Shown piece by piece: positions 17,895-27,389 of a stretch of 64,000 nucleotides of DNA. The stretch is from Novosphingobium kaempferiae (lineage in GTDB: Bacteria; Pseudomonadota; Alphaproteobacteria; Sphingomonadales; Sphingomonadaceae), in assembly GCF_021227995.1 (NCBI RefSeq), contig NZ_CP089301.1, positions 5,022,001-5,086,000 on the forward strand, read 5' to 3'. Under the pieces are notes generated by a model that had not been told where the DNA came from, ran no database searches, and was given only the letters and a program-made list of their open reading frames with translations. Every line of letters begins with the position of its first letter. Within the stretch, counting starts at the first letter, position 1. Position numbers and translations under genes: made by a program.

Positions 17895-18554
17895 TCACCC
17901 GTAGCGCAGGCGGTGGCTTTCAAGTGTCCTGACGGTCAGAGAGAGTGCATGTGCCATTTCGTGATGCCAACCGCCATGCGGTAGGCGACGCACGGCGCAA
18001 TGAGCCGCGCACACGATTGGCGTTGCGGCCGACTCGTGGTCCAGATCGCGGACCCAGCTGGCAAAATCATCGGCCGCGCCGGGACGTTATTGCAGTACCT
18101 TGCCAAGCATCGGATGAAACCGCAGGCGTGATTGGGGGAAGACGCGGCCAAGTGGGCCGGGCGCCGCCAGCACTACAAGCGTATCGTCGACGTGGACGAT
18201 GCCGCTCTGGCGGTGGCGAACAAGAACGGAGCCGGCATGAACGCGATCATCGCCGGACACCAGATCGAGCCCTGCGGGGACCGAGAAACCCAGTTCGCTG
18301 AACCGGGTCTGCGTTGCGGCGTCCTCGATCGCTTCTTCCTCCCATGGCAACTCGGGTACGTGCGCCCGGTGCCGCCTCGTACCGTAAAGCCGTGCGTGCG
18401 GCGCCAGTTCGTGGGCGGCTTTGCAATCCAGCGGAAGCGCCTTCGTTCCTAAGAGCGACTACGGGCGGGACAAAGTCCGGCCACCACCGGATGGACCGAT
18501 TGCGACGGCTGCGAGCCTTACCGGGATTTTCCGGGACGGGAGGATGCAGCGATG
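17895..18554 (-). pseudogene. Decayed gene for a soluble hypothetical protein, two in-frame stops
   Basis: Reading the minus strand in one frame gives about 220 codons of protein-like sequence interrupted by TAG at 18461-18459 and TAA at 18089-18087. Between and after the stops the frame is continuous: LLGTKALPLDCKAAHELAPH, then PAGLDLVSGDDRVHAGSVLV, HVDDTLVVLAAP and RFHPMLGKVL, and beyond the TAA a further segment with DDFASWVRDLDHESA and VCAAHCAVRRLPHGGWHHEM, ending at a TGA. No start codon is evident after the upstream TGA at 18557-18555. The His-rich segments could belong to a metallo-beta-lactamase-like fold, but I cannot name the family. Two point changes to stops without frameshift suggest recent inactivation. 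Confidence 0.65.
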
Positions 18555-18669
18555 TCAAGGGCGACCAACTGGCCCGCAGCGCTACAGCTTTCTGCGACGG
18601 ACCGGATAATGTCGCCAATTCGTGGCACGGACAGGTAGATGTCGGAGGCGCGGCGGCGCGTGTCTCTCC

Positions 18670-19413
18670 TTATCGTGTCCTGCGCCCCCCGCGGACCATC
18701 TCCTCGATCCAGGTCAAAAGCAGATCATTGTAGGCTTTGCGACAGGCTTCGTCGCGCAGGGCGTGATCCGCGCCCTTGAGAATGCGGTAGCTTAGAGAGT
18801 TGCTGCGCTGGAATGCCGAAATGAACGAACTGATGGCGGGATGCGGGACGTAGTCGTCATGTTGGGATTCGACGATCAGCACATCACCTCCGAACGTTTC
18901 GCATGCGGCAAGCGCCTTGTCCTGGTAGCCGGTTCTGAAGTGACTGCGATAGCGCACAATCTCGTCGCGCGGGAGCAGGGCCTTGGGGATCTCCCAGTGC
19001 TCGTCTGGGTAAAGTGCCGGCACTCTCAGCGCGAGCCATGAGACGGGGCGCTGCACGGTGAGCAGCGCGGCAAGGTAGCCGCCATAACTCGTCCCCACGA
19101 CTGCGATCGCAGACGGGTCGACCTCCTTTTGAGCTGCAAGGAAATCGTAGGCGGCGAGTGCATCGGCCAGACCATCGGAGCGCGTCACGCTCTCCCGTTC
19201 GCCGTCGTCGCGGGCATGTCCGCGCAAATCGAAGGTGAAGCAGATGCAACCCAGTTGCGCGATTTCGTCCGCACGTACGAGATCCTGTTCCTGCGATCCG
19301 CCCCAACCGTGAATGAACAGGACGCCCGGAATCAGTTTGGCGGGGGACAGCAGGGTTCCGTCCAACTGCTTGCCATCGACCGTAATCGCCACTGGCTTGC
19401 GCGCGTCGCTCAT
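18670..19413 (-). CDS. Alpha/beta hydrolase (dienelactone-hydrolase-like)
   Basis: A 247-residue cytoplasmic hydrolase. It has the oxyanion-region motif HGWGGSQEQ, the nucleophile elbow GTSYGG (Ser in AVVGTSYGGYLA), an acid in VESQHDDYVPH and a late HAL segment giving the catalytic His (KGADHALRDE). Size and motif spacing fit small esterases and dienelactone-type hydrolases. Its ATG at 19413 overlaps the DUF3182 stop as ATGA, so the two proteins are made together and probably share a pathway. Substrate unknown. Confidence 0.87.
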   Translation of the reverse strand: MSDARKPVAITVDGKQLDGTLLSPAKLIPGVLFIHGWGGSQEQDLVRADEIAQLGCICFTFDLRGHARDDGERESVTRSDGLADALAAYDFLAAQKEVDPSAIAVVGTSYGGYLAALLTVQRPVSWLALRVPALYPDEHWEIPKALLPRDEIVRYRSHFRTGYQDKALAACETFGGDVLIVESQHDDYVPHPAISSFISAFQRSNSLSYRILKGADHALRDEACRKAYNDLLLTWIEEMVRGGRRTR

Positions 19414-20501
19414 CGTTTCTCCGCATACTTTGTCAGCGGACCGACCGCAGGGTCGATGCCGCTGAAGTAAATTGTCGCTCCGTTCGGAGCACCGGCAGCC
19501 TCACCGTAGATCTCGACAGTGGCTGTCTGCGCATGTGCGAGTGACGAATCTGCGTCAAAGGCTTCGAACGCCGCAATCTCGGCTCCGCTCGCACCCCCCA
19601 CACGCCAGCTCTGTTCGAGCACGCCCGTCTTGCGCAAACCTTGCGCATCTCGTCCGGCGGCAACATCGTAGTTGCGACGGGACGCAATCGTTCCGGGATA
19701 AGCGGCAAAAACCGCCGCGTCGTAATGCCTGGCCTTGCCGATGACTTGGGCAAGCTCTGGCTCCAGATTCAATGCCTCGAGTTCTTCCCACCCGCCTCGC
19801 ACACAGCGCAGATGCGATCCGCCATAGACCTCTTGTCCGCTGTTGTCGCGTGTTAGGCGTTGGGTACCCCAGTAGGCAATCGAGCGACCGAACAGCCGGA
19901 CTACCCCGACGCTGTAGGTTTCGACGTCCTCGAGGTCTTCCTCGAGCACCAGTCCCGCCCGCTCGAGCACCAGGGCATCGCACCGGTCCAAGGCCGCGTC
20001 GAGGGTCTCGACATTGCGAACCACCTCCTGCCCTCGTCCCGATGTCGCTTCCACATCCTTGAGCCGAACCGGACCGCGTTCCAGCAGGCGCCGGCCAGCG
20101 ATCCGCGCATCCGCGTGCGAAAAAACCGAATAACCGCGCAATACCGCTTCATCCAGCTCTACACACAGACCGGCAGACCAATGCTGCGGGCATATTGCAT
20201 TCTCGAACGGCAGGCCATGACTGACGATCTTGGTGGCTACGAAGGCGAATGGCACGGCGCCGCCCAGAAGCTGTGACTCGGACTCAATGCCCCAGGCCCG
20301 CGCGTCCTCGATCGAAAGAGTATCGTCCGGGATAAGGAAAGATCCGGCGCGGGGCGGCCCGTTCCGCTCGATGACTTCTCCTCCGGACAGGCTAGCGACA
20401 CGCTGGGCGAGAACCGAGCGCGACGCGGCGTCGTGCAGATTCCTGAGGTTCTCGCCGGCATGGCTGTCACCGAGGGTCAGGATCGAAGGCCGTGCGTTCA
20501 T
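19410..20501 (-). CDS. DUF3182 family protein
   Basis: A 363-residue protein beginning MNARPSILTLGDSHAGENL and matching the DUF3182 family, whose members are predicted to have an ATP-grasp-like fold. Notable parts are FLIPDDTLSIEDARAWG, a central acidic segment LVLEEDLEDVETYSVGVVRL and IYFSGIDPAVGPLTKYAE near the C-terminus. A much longer open frame continues upstream to 22178, but that part is antisense to katE and is a GC-rich artefact; the start at 20501 is where protein-like sequence begins. It is coupled to the alpha/beta hydrolase and divergent from katE. The biochemical function is unknown. Confidence 0.82.
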   Translation of the reverse strand: MNARPSILTLGDSHAGENLRNLHDAASRSVLAQRVASLSGGEVIERNGPPRAGSFLIPDDTLSIEDARAWGIESESQLLGGAVPFAFVATKIVSHGLPFENAICPQHWSAGLCVELDEAVLRGYSVFSHADARIAGRRLLERGPVRLKDVEATSGRGQEVVRNVETLDAALDRCDALVLERAGLVLEEDLEDVETYSVGVVRLFGRSIAYWGTQRLTRDNSGQEVYGGSHLRCVRGGWEELEALNLEPELAQVIGKARHYDAAVFAAYPGTIASRRNYDVAAGRDAQGLRKTGVLEQSWRVGGASGAEIAAFEAFDADSSLAHAQTATVEIYGEAAGAPNGATIYFSGIDPAVGPLTKYAEKR

Positions 20502-20753
20502 TCCCCATGCCCTTTGCTTGTGCGGCTTTGCTGAGCCAGATCTTCTGCTGGGAAAATCGCAACGAGCCGGTCCTGTTCCTCGAACCATCAGGATTGGACG
20601 AGCCTCGAGCTTTCCGTGGGACGAAATCGCGTTGACCCAAGTTAAGATGGGCAGCTCGCCGGAAACTCGAACCGGGCGCTGCTGTTTTGCCTCAGGCTCT
20701 TCGCACGCGAAGGGCATTCCATGGACTAGACACAACAGCACTGGAGCACAGGA

Positions 20754-22895
20754 ATGGCGAAGACGATCGGCAAGGACACCGGTGCACAGTCGCATGCCGC
20801 CGAATTCAAGACGGATGTCGGCGCCGGCGGTGAACTTCACCAGATAGCGTCCGGCAGCGACGACATACTTACCACTCAGCAGGGTGTGCCGGTCGCGGAC
20901 GACCAGAACAGTCTGCGCCTCGGCGATCGCGGACCGACGCTTCTCGAAGATTTTCATCTCCGGGAGAAAATCTTCCATTTCGACCACGAACGCATACCCG
21001 AGCGGGTCGTCCACGCCCGAGGCTTTGGTGCGCACGGTACGTTCACGCTGGACGAGAGCCTGGACAAATACACCGTTGCAAAGGTTCTCACCGAAGTTGG
21101 CGAGAGGACGCCGATGTTCGTGCGCTTCTCCACCGTGGCGGGCAACAAGGGCTCGTCCGATCTTGCGCGCGACGTCCGCGGCTTCGCTGCCAAGTTCTAC
21201 ACCAAGGAAGGCAACTGGGACATCGTGGGCAACAACATCCCGGTGTTCTTCATCCAGGATGCGATCAAGTTCCCCGATCTGATCCACGCCGCCAAACAGG
21301 AGCCTGACCGCGGGTTCCCGCAGGCGCAGACCGCCCACGACAATTTCTGGGACTTCATCGGCCTGACCCCGGAATCCATGCATATGATCATGTGGGCCAT
21401 GTCGGATCGCGCGATCCCGCGCTCGTTCCGCTTCATGGAAGGCTTCGGCGTCCACACGTTCCGGCTGATCGACGCAGAGGGTAAAGGCACTTACGTCAAG
21501 TTCCACTTCAAGCCGAAGATGGGTTTGCAGTCGGTGATGTGGAACGAGGCGGTAAAGATCAACGGCGCGGATCCCGATTTCCATCGCCGCGACCTGTGGG
21601 ATGCCATCACCGCGGGTACACCGCCGGAATGGGATCTGGGCGTGCAGTTGTTCGACGACGCGTTCGCCGACAGCTTCGAGTTCGACGTGCTCGATCCCAC
21701 CAAGATCATCCCCGAGGAGCAGGTGCCCGTCCGTCGCATCGGCAGCTTCGTGCTCGACCGCGTGGTCGACAACTTCTTCGCCGAGACCGAGCAGGTCGCC
21801 TTCTGCACCCAGAACGTGGTCCCGGGCATCGGCTTCACCAATGATCCGCTGCTGCAGGGTCGCAACTTCTCGTATCTCGACACCCAGCTCAAGCGTCTCG
21901 GCAGCACCAATTTCACGCATCTGCCGGTCAACGCACCCAAGGTGCCGGTGCGCAACTTTCAGCAGGACGGCCATATGGCCATGCGCAATCCCACCGGGCG
22001 GGTAAACTACGAGCCGAACTCGTGGGGGGGGCCGCGCGCGGCTCCCACAGGCGGGTATCGCCACTTCGCGGCCGAGGAGACGGGCCGCAAGGCACAGGTC
22101 CGTGCCGCTACGTTTGCCGACCATTACAGTCAGGCGCGCCAGTTCTTCATCAGCCAGACCCCGATCGAACAGAAGCACATCGGTGATGCCCTTGTGTTCG
22201 AGCTATCCAAGTGCGAACGCGTGGACCTGCGCGAGCGCATCGTCTCCCACTTGCGCAATATCGACGAGACGCTCGCCACGGTTGTCGCGGGCGGTCTTGG
22301 CCTGCCCAAGCTTCCGAAGGCATTCGCGGCGCCGGTGCCGACGCGAACCGACCTTGCGCCGTCCGATGCGCTGAGCATCGTCAAGCAGGGCCCGGACAGC
22401 TTCGCAGGCCGCAAGCTCGGCATCCTCGTCACCGACGAGGCGCCGGCGGCGATAGTCAAGGCACTGGTGTCAGCGGTTGAGAAGCTGCCTGCCGTCTACG
22501 AGATCGTCACGCCCAGGGTCGCAGGCGCCACTCTCGATGACGGCACGGTGATCGAGGGAAAGCAGAAGATCGATGGCGCGCCGTCGGTTCTCTATGACGC
22601 GGTGGCGCTGGTGGTCTCCGACGACGGCGCCACCATGCTGGCGAAGGACAAGACCGCAAAGGACTTCGTCAATGACGCCTTCGCACACGGCAAGTTCATC
22701 GCCTATACGCCGCAAGCGCTGCCGCTTATGGAACGCGCCGGCATCGCTCCCGAAGACCACGACGAGGGCCTGGTTGCTCTCGACAAGGCAGCCGCGGCGA
22801 AAGGCTTCCTCGATACCTGTTCCGCTCTTCGCCTGTGGGACCGGGAATTGAAGGTCGATCTCGACGCGGCGGCATTTCTGGAAGCGAGCAAGTGA
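20754..22895 (+). CDS. katE: Large-subunit monofunctional catalase KatE
   Basis: A 713-residue clade 2 (HPII-type) catalase that converts hydrogen peroxide to water and oxygen. The distal heme His is in [13 protein letters not shown], the Asn in [12 protein letters not shown] and [13 protein letters not shown] region, and the proximal Tyr segment is seen around [14 protein letters not shown]. The last about 150 residues ([20 protein letters not shown] onward) form the extra flavodoxin/DJ-1-like C-terminal domain that distinguishes large catalases. The gene overlaps the ankyrin gene by one base (TGATG), and two more small genes follow in the same transcript. The region upstream has only a weak stress-promoter-like match near 20665. 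Confidence 0.95.
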   Translation: MAKTIGKDTGAQSHAAEFKTDVGAGGELHQIASGSDDILTTQQGVPVADDQNSLRLGDRGPTLLEDFHLREKIFHFDHERIPERVVHARGFGAHGTFTLDESLDKYTVAKVLTEVGERTPMFVRFSTVAGNKGSSDLARDVRGFAAKFYTKEGNWDIVGNNIPVFFIQDAIKFPDLIHAAKQEPDRGFPQAQTAHDNFWDFIGLTPESMHMIMWAMSDRAIPRSFRFMEGFGVHTFRLIDAEGKGTYVKFHFKPKMGLQSVMWNEAVKINGADPDFHRRDLWDAITAGTPPEWDLGVQLFDDAFADSFEFDVLDPTKIIPEEQVPVRRIGSFVLDRVVDNFFAETEQVAFCTQNVVPGIGFTNDPLLQGRNFSYLDTQLKRLGSTNFTHLPVNAPKVPVRNFQQDGHMAMRNPTGRVNYEPNSWGGPRAAPTGGYRHFAAEETGRKAQVRAATFADHYSQARQFFISQTPIEQKHIGDALVFELSKCERVDLRERIVSHLRNIDETLATVVAGGLGLPKLPKAFAAPVPTRTDLAPSDALSIVKQGPDSFAGRKLGILVTDEAPAAIVKALVSAVEKLPAVYEIVTPRVAGATLDDGTVIEGKQKIDGAPSVLYDAVALVVSDDGATMLAKDKTAKDFVNDAFAHGKFIAYTPQALPLMERAGIAPEDHDEGLVALDKAAAAKGFLDTCSALRLWDRELKVDLDAAAFLEASK

Positions 22896-23458
22896 TGGCT
22901 GCGTTCGATGCGGAAACGCGAGAGCGGCGCCATGACGGGGCGCCGCTGCCTCCTGCCGAGCGAATCCAGGAGCTGCTTTTCGAGGCCGCGAGGCTTGGCC
23001 GCGACGATGTCATTCCGGCGCTTTTACAGGCCGGGGCAGACATCGAGGGGTGCGATGGGCGGGGACATTCCCCACTCGTGCTTGCCAGCTACCACGGGCA
23101 CGAGAGCACCACTGCCCTGCTCCTGAGCTTCGGCGCACGGCCCGATGGGCGTGACGATCCAACCGGTAGCGGCAGCGCGTTGATGGGTGTCGCCTTCAAG
23201 GGCAACTGTGCAATCGCGCAAATGCTTCTGGAAGCTGGGGCAGACCCGCAGCATCGCAATGCGGCAGGACAGACGGCGCTGATGATGGCCGCTCTGTTCG
23301 ACCGGCGCCCCATCGTCACGCTCCTGCTGGAAGCAGGCGCTGAACTTGCCGCGCAGGATGCTGCAGGCAACGACGCGGCTTCGGTAGCGCAGGCGCAGGG
23401 TAATGAGGAGTTGGCAAAGCTTCTGAGGCCCATCGTCCAGAACGGAGAACAGGCATGA
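22895..23458 (+). CDS. Ankyrin-repeat protein of the catalase operon
   Basis: A 187-residue soluble protein with about four ankyrin repeats, visible as DVIPALLQAGADIEGCDGRG, HSPLVLASYHGHESTTALLL, CAIAQMLLEAGADPQHRN and QTALMMAALFDRR followed by TLLLEAGAELAAQD. Ankyrin proteins next to catalase genes (AnkB type) are known in other proteobacteria and help catalase function. The start at 22895 overlaps the katE stop by one base, so translation is coupled; a longer frame starting at 22835 lies within katE. No signal peptide is seen, so it should be cytoplasmic, unlike periplasmic AnkB proteins. Confidence 0.9.
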   Translation: MAAFDAETRERRHDGAPLPPAERIQELLFEAARLGRDDVIPALLQAGADIEGCDGRGHSPLVLASYHGHESTTALLLSFGARPDGRDDPTGSGSALMGVAFKGNCAIAQMLLEAGADPQHRNAAGQTALMMAALFDRRPIVTLLLEAGAELAAQDAAGNDAASVAQAQGNEELAKLLRPIVQNGEQA

Positions 23459-23706
23459 ATGACAAAGAACCAGGCACGCCCGGCCAAGCAAATCGCGCGC
23501 TTAGCGCCCGCGAGGAGTTCGGCGAGGAGCTTCTCAATCCAGGCATGAATTCGCACGGTAAGACGGGAGCCGGGGCAGGCGCCATCCCGCCCAGTGAAGC
23601 GGAGGCGGATGCGGCGACAAGCCGCGAGGGCGTCCAGGCCGGCATCCAGCGGGACGATATCCATAAAACCGAGGACGACAATCCCGCAACCGCGCGCAAT
23701 CGATGA
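23455..23706 (+). CDS. Small hydrophilic hypothetical protein of the catalase operon
   Basis: An 83-residue protein, highly polar and rich in Gly, Ala, Glu and Asp (NRALSAREEFGEELLNPGMN, then GAGAGAIPPSEAEAD). It is likely disordered, with no membrane segment or signal. It overlaps the ankyrin gene by ATGA and is third in the katE operon. Composition resembles small stress-protective proteins, but I recognise no family. Confidence 0.7.
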   Translation: MNDKEPGTPGQANRALSAREEFGEELLNPGMNSHGKTGAGAGAIPPSEAEADAATSREGVQAGIQRDDIHKTEDDNPATARNR

Positions 23707-23712
23707 TCGGGC

Positions 23713-23741
23713 GGTGGCGGCGCGTCTGAGGCGCCGCCACC
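23713..23741. terminator. Hairpin between convergent katE operon and DUF3597 gene
   Basis: Perfect 11-pair stem GGTGGCGGCGC / GCGCCGCCACC with a seven-base loop, located between two convergent genes. There is no clear T-run on either side, so it is a probable but unproven bidirectional terminator. Confidence 0.55.
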
Positions 23742-23760
23742 ACAGTGACTTCGCTAAGGG

Positions 23761-24189
23761 TCAGCCGCGCAGGCTGTCCGGCACGATGCCGCCGTTGCTC
23801 GCCAGCTTGTCCATGACCGCACGGTGCAGGGCGATGTTCTGCTCGGCAGTACCGTCCGCCCCGGCGTGGACGCCCAGTTCCTGCGCGAGCTCCTTGCGTG
23901 CCGCAAGGCTGGAATCGAGGTCCAGTAGCTTGAGGAGATCGACGATCGACGTACGGTAATTGCCGCCATGGTCTGCCTTCATCGCAGCCATCGCCTCAAG
24001 CACCGCGCCCACATCCACTGCCGGCTGCGCCGCTGCAGCTGGCGCCGCAGGCGCAGATGCTGGCGGTGGGGGCGCTGCGGAAGCAGGCGTCGGCGCTGCC
24101 TTTGGCGCGTTCATTCCCGATTTCGGATCGGGCGTCTTGTCGGGCCCGTGGTGGAAGATCTTGTTCAGGATATTTCCGAAAATACTCAT
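23761..24189 (-). CDS. DUF3597 domain protein
   Basis: A 142-residue soluble protein. It starts MSIFGNILNKIFHHG, has a long low-complexity Ala/Pro linker (residues about 25-60) and a C-terminal helical domain, VGAVLEAMAAMKADHGGNYR, then SIVDLLKLLDLDSSLAARKELAQELG, matching the DUF3597 family. Similar C-terminal domains occur in LysM and BON-type proteins. ATG 24189 follows a strong GAGGAGAG site; the longer frame to 24363 is not protein-like before that. It is divergent from the DUF4142 lipoprotein gene, and the shared region holds a stress-type promoter for the latter. Confidence 0.85.
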   Translation of the reverse strand: MSIFGNILNKIFHHGPDKTPDPKSGMNAPKAAPTPASAAPPPPASAPAAPAAAAQPAVDVGAVLEAMAAMKADHGGNYRTSIVDLLKLLDLDSSLAARKELAQELGVHAGADGTAEQNIALHRAVMDKLASNGGIVPDSLRG

Positions 24190-24267
24190 GCCTCTCTCCT
24201 CGACAGTGGCGCGGCGGATATCGCGATGGTGAGCCCCTGCAACGCGCCAGCCTGCCGATGGTTGATC

Positions 24268-24293
24268 GGAACGCTCTGGCAGTACCGAACGTT
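24268..24293 (+). promoter_or_regulatory. EcfG-type general stress promoter for the DUF4142 gene
   Basis: GGAAC (24268-24272), 17 bases, then CGTT (24290-24293): an exact match to the alphaproteobacterial EcfG consensus. It lies 43 bases before the DUF4142 ATG in the correct orientation. A weaker match facing the DUF3597 gene (AACG at 24241-24244, 16 bases, GTTGA) may reflect divergent stress control. Confidence 0.7.
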
Positions 24294-24335
24294 CAGCTTT
24301 CATTCCCCACCATTCAACGCGGAGCAAAGATCGTG

Positions 24336-24899
24336 ATGAAGCACAGTACGCTTTTGGCAGCATCCCTTGCCGTCGCCAGCCTCACCGCCTGCAACAGCAA
24401 GAAGACCGAGCCCGCCGCCGACATGACCACTGCTGCGCCTGCGGACAATGTCGATGCGACGACTGCGACGCAGTCGGAAAGTCCCGGGCAGGTCTTCGCC
24501 GACCTCGCTGCGGCCAGCGACATGTTCGAGATCGAATCATCTAAGCTCGCCCCGGAAAAGGCAGGGTCCGCCAAGGTGAAGGCTTTCGCCGAGCAGATGG
24601 TGAAGGCCCACACGGATTCGACCGCCAAGTTGACGGCGGCGGCCGCCAAGGCGACGCCCCCGATCACCCCTGCCCCAACCCTCACCGCGGCGCAACAGAC
24701 GCAGCTTGACGATCTCAAGTCGAAGTCCGGCACAGCCTTCGACGAAGCCTACGCCAAGGCACAGGTCGCGGCCCATCAGGCCACGCTCGATGCCCTGAAG
24801 GGCTATTCGGCGGGTGGCGACGAGCCAGCGCTCAAGACGTTCGCAGGCGATCTCATTCCCGCTGTCACCGCCCATCTGAACATGGCCAAGGGCTTGTGA
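24336..24899 (+). CDS. DUF4142 lipoprotein
   Basis: A 187-residue exported protein. The N-terminus [20 protein letters not shown] is a lipoprotein signal with LTAC lipobox (Cys at about residue 19). The mature part is helical: [24 protein letters not shown], then [19 protein letters not shown], typical of DUF4142, a ferritin-like four-helix family found in stress-related periplasmic proteins. GTG 24333 directly before the ATG is an alternative start. The upstream EcfG box supports general stress induction. The SDR gene follows after about 40 bases and may be co-transcribed. Biochemical role unknown. Confidence 0.85.
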   Translation: MKHSTLLAASLAVASLTACNSKKTEPAADMTTAAPADNVDATTATQSESPGQVFADLAAASDMFEIESSKLAPEKAGSAKVKAFAEQMVKAHTDSTAKLTAAAAKATPPITPAPTLTAAQQTQLDDLKSKSGTAFDEAYAKAQVAAHQATLDALKGYSAGGDEPALKTFAGDLIPAVTAHLNMAKGL

Positions 24900-24940
24900 C
24901 GCACGCGCTCGACGCGCCAATTTTGACGACAGGAGAGATT

Positions 24941-25834
24941 ATGGCCGACCGGCTCACGATGCAGGATCCTCGCAGCCAATACCCGAAGCCACCGTTTCCC
25001 GAGCAGCCGCAGCCGAGGCCCGGCATTGCCGGAAAGCTCGAGCCGAAGCCCGATCATGGCGAAACAAGCTATGTCGGTGCCGGAAAGCTGACGGGACGAA
25101 AGGCGCTCGTAACCGGCGGGGATTCCGGCATCGGGCGCGCCGCCGCGATAGCCTATGCGCGCGAAGGCGCGGACGTTGCCATCGCCTATCTCCCTAGCGA
25201 GGAGGAAGATGCACGCGAGGTCATCGCTCTGATTGAGGCCGAAGGACGCAAGGCGGTGGCGCTGCCTGGCGACGTGAGCGAGGAAAGCTGGAGCCGCCAG
25301 CTCGTGACTGAAGCGGTGGACGGGCTTGGAGGGATCGACATCCTCGTCATCAACGCCGGACGCCAGCAGTTTCGTGAGGACGTCAGCGAGGTCACTTCTC
25401 AGGACTTCGACAAGACGCTCAAGACCAACCTCTATGCCCTGCACTGGATCACGCAGGCGGCCGTCCCGCACCTGCCGGCAGGCGCATCCGTCATAACCAC
25501 TGCCTCGGTGCAGGCCTACGAGCCTTCGGACATCCTGCTCGATTACGCGACCACCAAAGCAGGTATCGTCGCCTATACCAAGGCACTGGCGAAGCAGCTA
25601 ATGGAAAATGGCATTCGCGCCAACGTCGTTGCACCGGGGCCGTTCTGGACGGTGCTTCAGGCCAGCGGCGGGCAACCGCAGCATAAGGTGGCCCACTTCG
25701 GCGAGCACAGCCGGTTCGGTCGCCCCGGCCAGCCTGTGGAGATCGCTCCCGTCTATGTCCTGCTCGCCTCGCAGGAAGGCAGTTACATCACCGGCGAAGT
25801 CTTTGGCGTGACCGGCGGCGCGGGAATCGCCTGA
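24941..25834 (+). CDS. SDR-family oxidoreductase
   Basis: A 297-residue short-chain dehydrogenase/reductase of the YhdF/YghA-like extended group. A proline-rich N-terminal tail ([13 protein letters not shown]) precedes the Rossmann core. The NAD(P)-binding motif is [12 protein letters not shown] (TGxxxGIG), NAG appears as VINAGRQQF, and the catalytic Ser and YxxxK as TTASVQAY and DYATTKAG. Start ATG 24941 follows AGGAGAG. SDRs of this type are often in general-stress regulons; here it lies behind a DUF4142 gene with an EcfG box. Substrate unknown. Confidence 0.9.
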   Translation: MADRLTMQDPRSQYPKPPFPEQPQPRPGIAGKLEPKPDHGETSYVGAGKLTGRKALVTGGDSGIGRAAAIAYAREGADVAIAYLPSEEEDAREVIALIEAEGRKAVALPGDVSEESWSRQLVTEAVDGLGGIDILVINAGRQQFREDVSEVTSQDFDKTLKTNLYALHWITQAAVPHLPAGASVITTASVQAYEPSDILLDYATTKAGIVAYTKALAKQLMENGIRANVVAPGPFWTVLQASGGQPQHKVAHFGEHSRFGRPGQPVEIAPVYVLLASQEGSYITGEVFGVTGGAGIA

Positions 25835-26436
25835 CGGCAGCTCGCAACGCTGCAACACCGCGCAGCGACCGCGCGCACCCCGGACGGTCTGGGCTTCCTC
25901 TCGATTCCGTCCTTGATGCCGCTTTGGAACGTCGACTTGAAGCGAGCGATCAAGATGCCGCGCCTCACGCTCCCAGCTTCCGACCTCTAACCGCAGTGAA
26001 CCCGATCAGGGTGCGCGGCCATGGGAACCTGAGAGTCGCGTTTCTCATCTTTTGAGCATGAAGCGAGAGATCAATGTCGGCAATGGGGCGTCTGCCGGCC
26101 GGCAGGGAATCTCTTTTGTCGGCGATGCCCCAAATCGAAGGCGACGGGCAGCTATCCGCCGATCTGAGCCGGGTGAGCCGCCTTTCCGCAATCGGCCAAT
26201 CGTCGCCATCCAAGACGATGAACACATTCGCAACGCCTCATAACAGCGCAAAATATGCACCACTCGCCAAAAAAGTTCAAATCGTCCTAGAACTGCCCCC
26301 TGCAACCCAAAATCTTTAGGTGATTTTGCCGGTACGAACGACATTTTAAAGAACTTTCTCTTTTATTATCATGGATATAGATTACATCTCTTCATCCTGC
26401 CGCCCCAGCCAGCATTTCATCCCAACCCGCGCATCG
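25835..26436. other. 600-base region without a supportable gene
   Basis: Several open frames exist, the longest on the minus strand at 25965-26225, but none has recognisable features. The stretch 26240-26400 is distinctly AT-rich compared with the flanks. Both flanking genes end here (convergent), so no promoter is required. It could be a remnant or an unrecognised small RNA or gene. Confidence 0.4.
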
Positions 26437-27336
26437 TCACAAGGCGAACACCGGCGTTGAACGCGTCGTCAGTTCCAGCGCGAAGTCTATCAGCGCCTTC
26501 GATTCCGCGCTGACCTCAAGCACTGGCAGCCGCGATCTGGCGCTGTACCCGGCGCGTACCCGCGACATCGCATACTTCAGCGGCCCGGGCGAAGGTTCCG
26601 TGAACAGGGCCTTGTGCAGCGGGACCATGCAGTCGTGCAAATCCAGAGCGTACCGGAAATCGCCCTTTCGACAGGCCTCCTGAAAGTCCGCGCTGAGGCC
26701 GGGGATGACGTTGGCGGTCACCGATATGCAGCCACGCCCGCCCGAGGCCATGAACCCCAGCGCCGTCTCGTCATTGCCCGAGAGTTGGCAGAACCCCGAA
26801 CCGCATGTCTCCCGCTGGGTCGAGACGCGGGCGATGGAGCCGGTCGCGTCCTTTACGGCGACGAAGATCTGCGGATAGGCGGCAACGAGTTCGCCCATCG
26901 TCTCGGGAAGAATATCGACGCCGGTGCGCGCGGGCACGTTGTAGAGCACGATCGGCAGTCCGCCGTGCAGCGCCAGCTCCTCGAAATGGGCGACGATGCC
27001 TTTCTGGTCCGGTCGCACATAGTACGGCGCCATCACCATCGCAGCGGCGACTCCGGCATCGCGCGCGCGCCTGATGTGGTCGAGCGTGGTCGCGGTGTTG
27101 GGGGTGCCGCACCCGGCGATGACCGGAACGCGGCCATTCGCTTCGGACACGCAGATATCGAGGACGCGCCGATACTCGGCATCCATCAGACTGGTCGCCT
27201 CCCCGGTGGTGCCGCAGGCGACGACCCCGGACGAACCCTCCTCGATCAACCAGCCCAGATGATCGCGAAGCGCCGCTTCGTCGATGCCTCCGCTGCGAAA
27301 GGGCGTAGGCAAGGCGGGAAGGGAACCCGAGAACAT
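26437..27336 (-). CDS. dapA: 4-hydroxy-tetrahydrodipicolinate synthase family protein
   Basis: A 299-residue TIM-barrel aldolase of the DHDPS/NAL family. DapA condenses pyruvate with aspartate semialdehyde in lysine and diaminopimelate synthesis. Seen are ALPTPF at the start, GTTGEATSL (pyruvate-binding GTTGE), YNVPARTGVDI (Tyr of the catalytic triad and the usual P-x-R-T-G), and AVKDATGSIARV with the Schiff-base Lys. Start ATG 27336 was chosen over an upstream frame to 27414 because the family begins there. It is divergent from an operon ending in lysA, so two lysine-pathway enzymes flank one regulatory region. A paralogue with another aldolase role is possible, since the housekeeping dapA is often elsewhere. 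Confidence 0.88.
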   Translation of the reverse strand: MFSGSLPALPTPFRSGGIDEAALRDHLGWLIEEGSSGVVACGTTGEATSLMDAEYRRVLDICVSEANGRVPVIAGCGTPNTATTLDHIRRARDAGVAAAMVMAPYYVRPDQKGIVAHFEELALHGGLPIVLYNVPARTGVDILPETMGELVAAYPQIFVAVKDATGSIARVSTQRETCGSGFCQLSGNDETALGFMASGGRGCISVTANVIPGLSADFQEACRKGDFRYALDLHDCMVPLHKALFTEPSPGPLKYAMSRVRAGYSARSRLPVLEVSAESKALIDFALELTTRSTPVFAL

Positions 27337-27389
27337 GGCGGCATCTCCGAACGATCGTTGAACCGCAAAAATACGAAGACGGGTATATG

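Noticed and set aside
17895..18554. Stop-codon readthrough or recoding instead of a pseudogene
   Set aside because: The stops are TAG and TAA, so selenocysteine is excluded, and no recoding structure was evident.
20660..20690. Weak GGAAA-N17-TGTT promoter-like match before katE
   Set aside because: Two mismatches from the EcfG consensus; too weak to list as a feature.
20502..22178. Long minus-strand open frame extending the DUF3182 gene through katE
   Set aside because: It is the antisense strand of katE, a GC-rich codon artefact. The translated part has no family features and lacks a ribosome-binding site.
25965..26225. 86-codon minus-strand frame in the gap after the SDR gene
   Set aside because: No recognisable motif, no good ribosome-binding site and composition not clearly protein-like.
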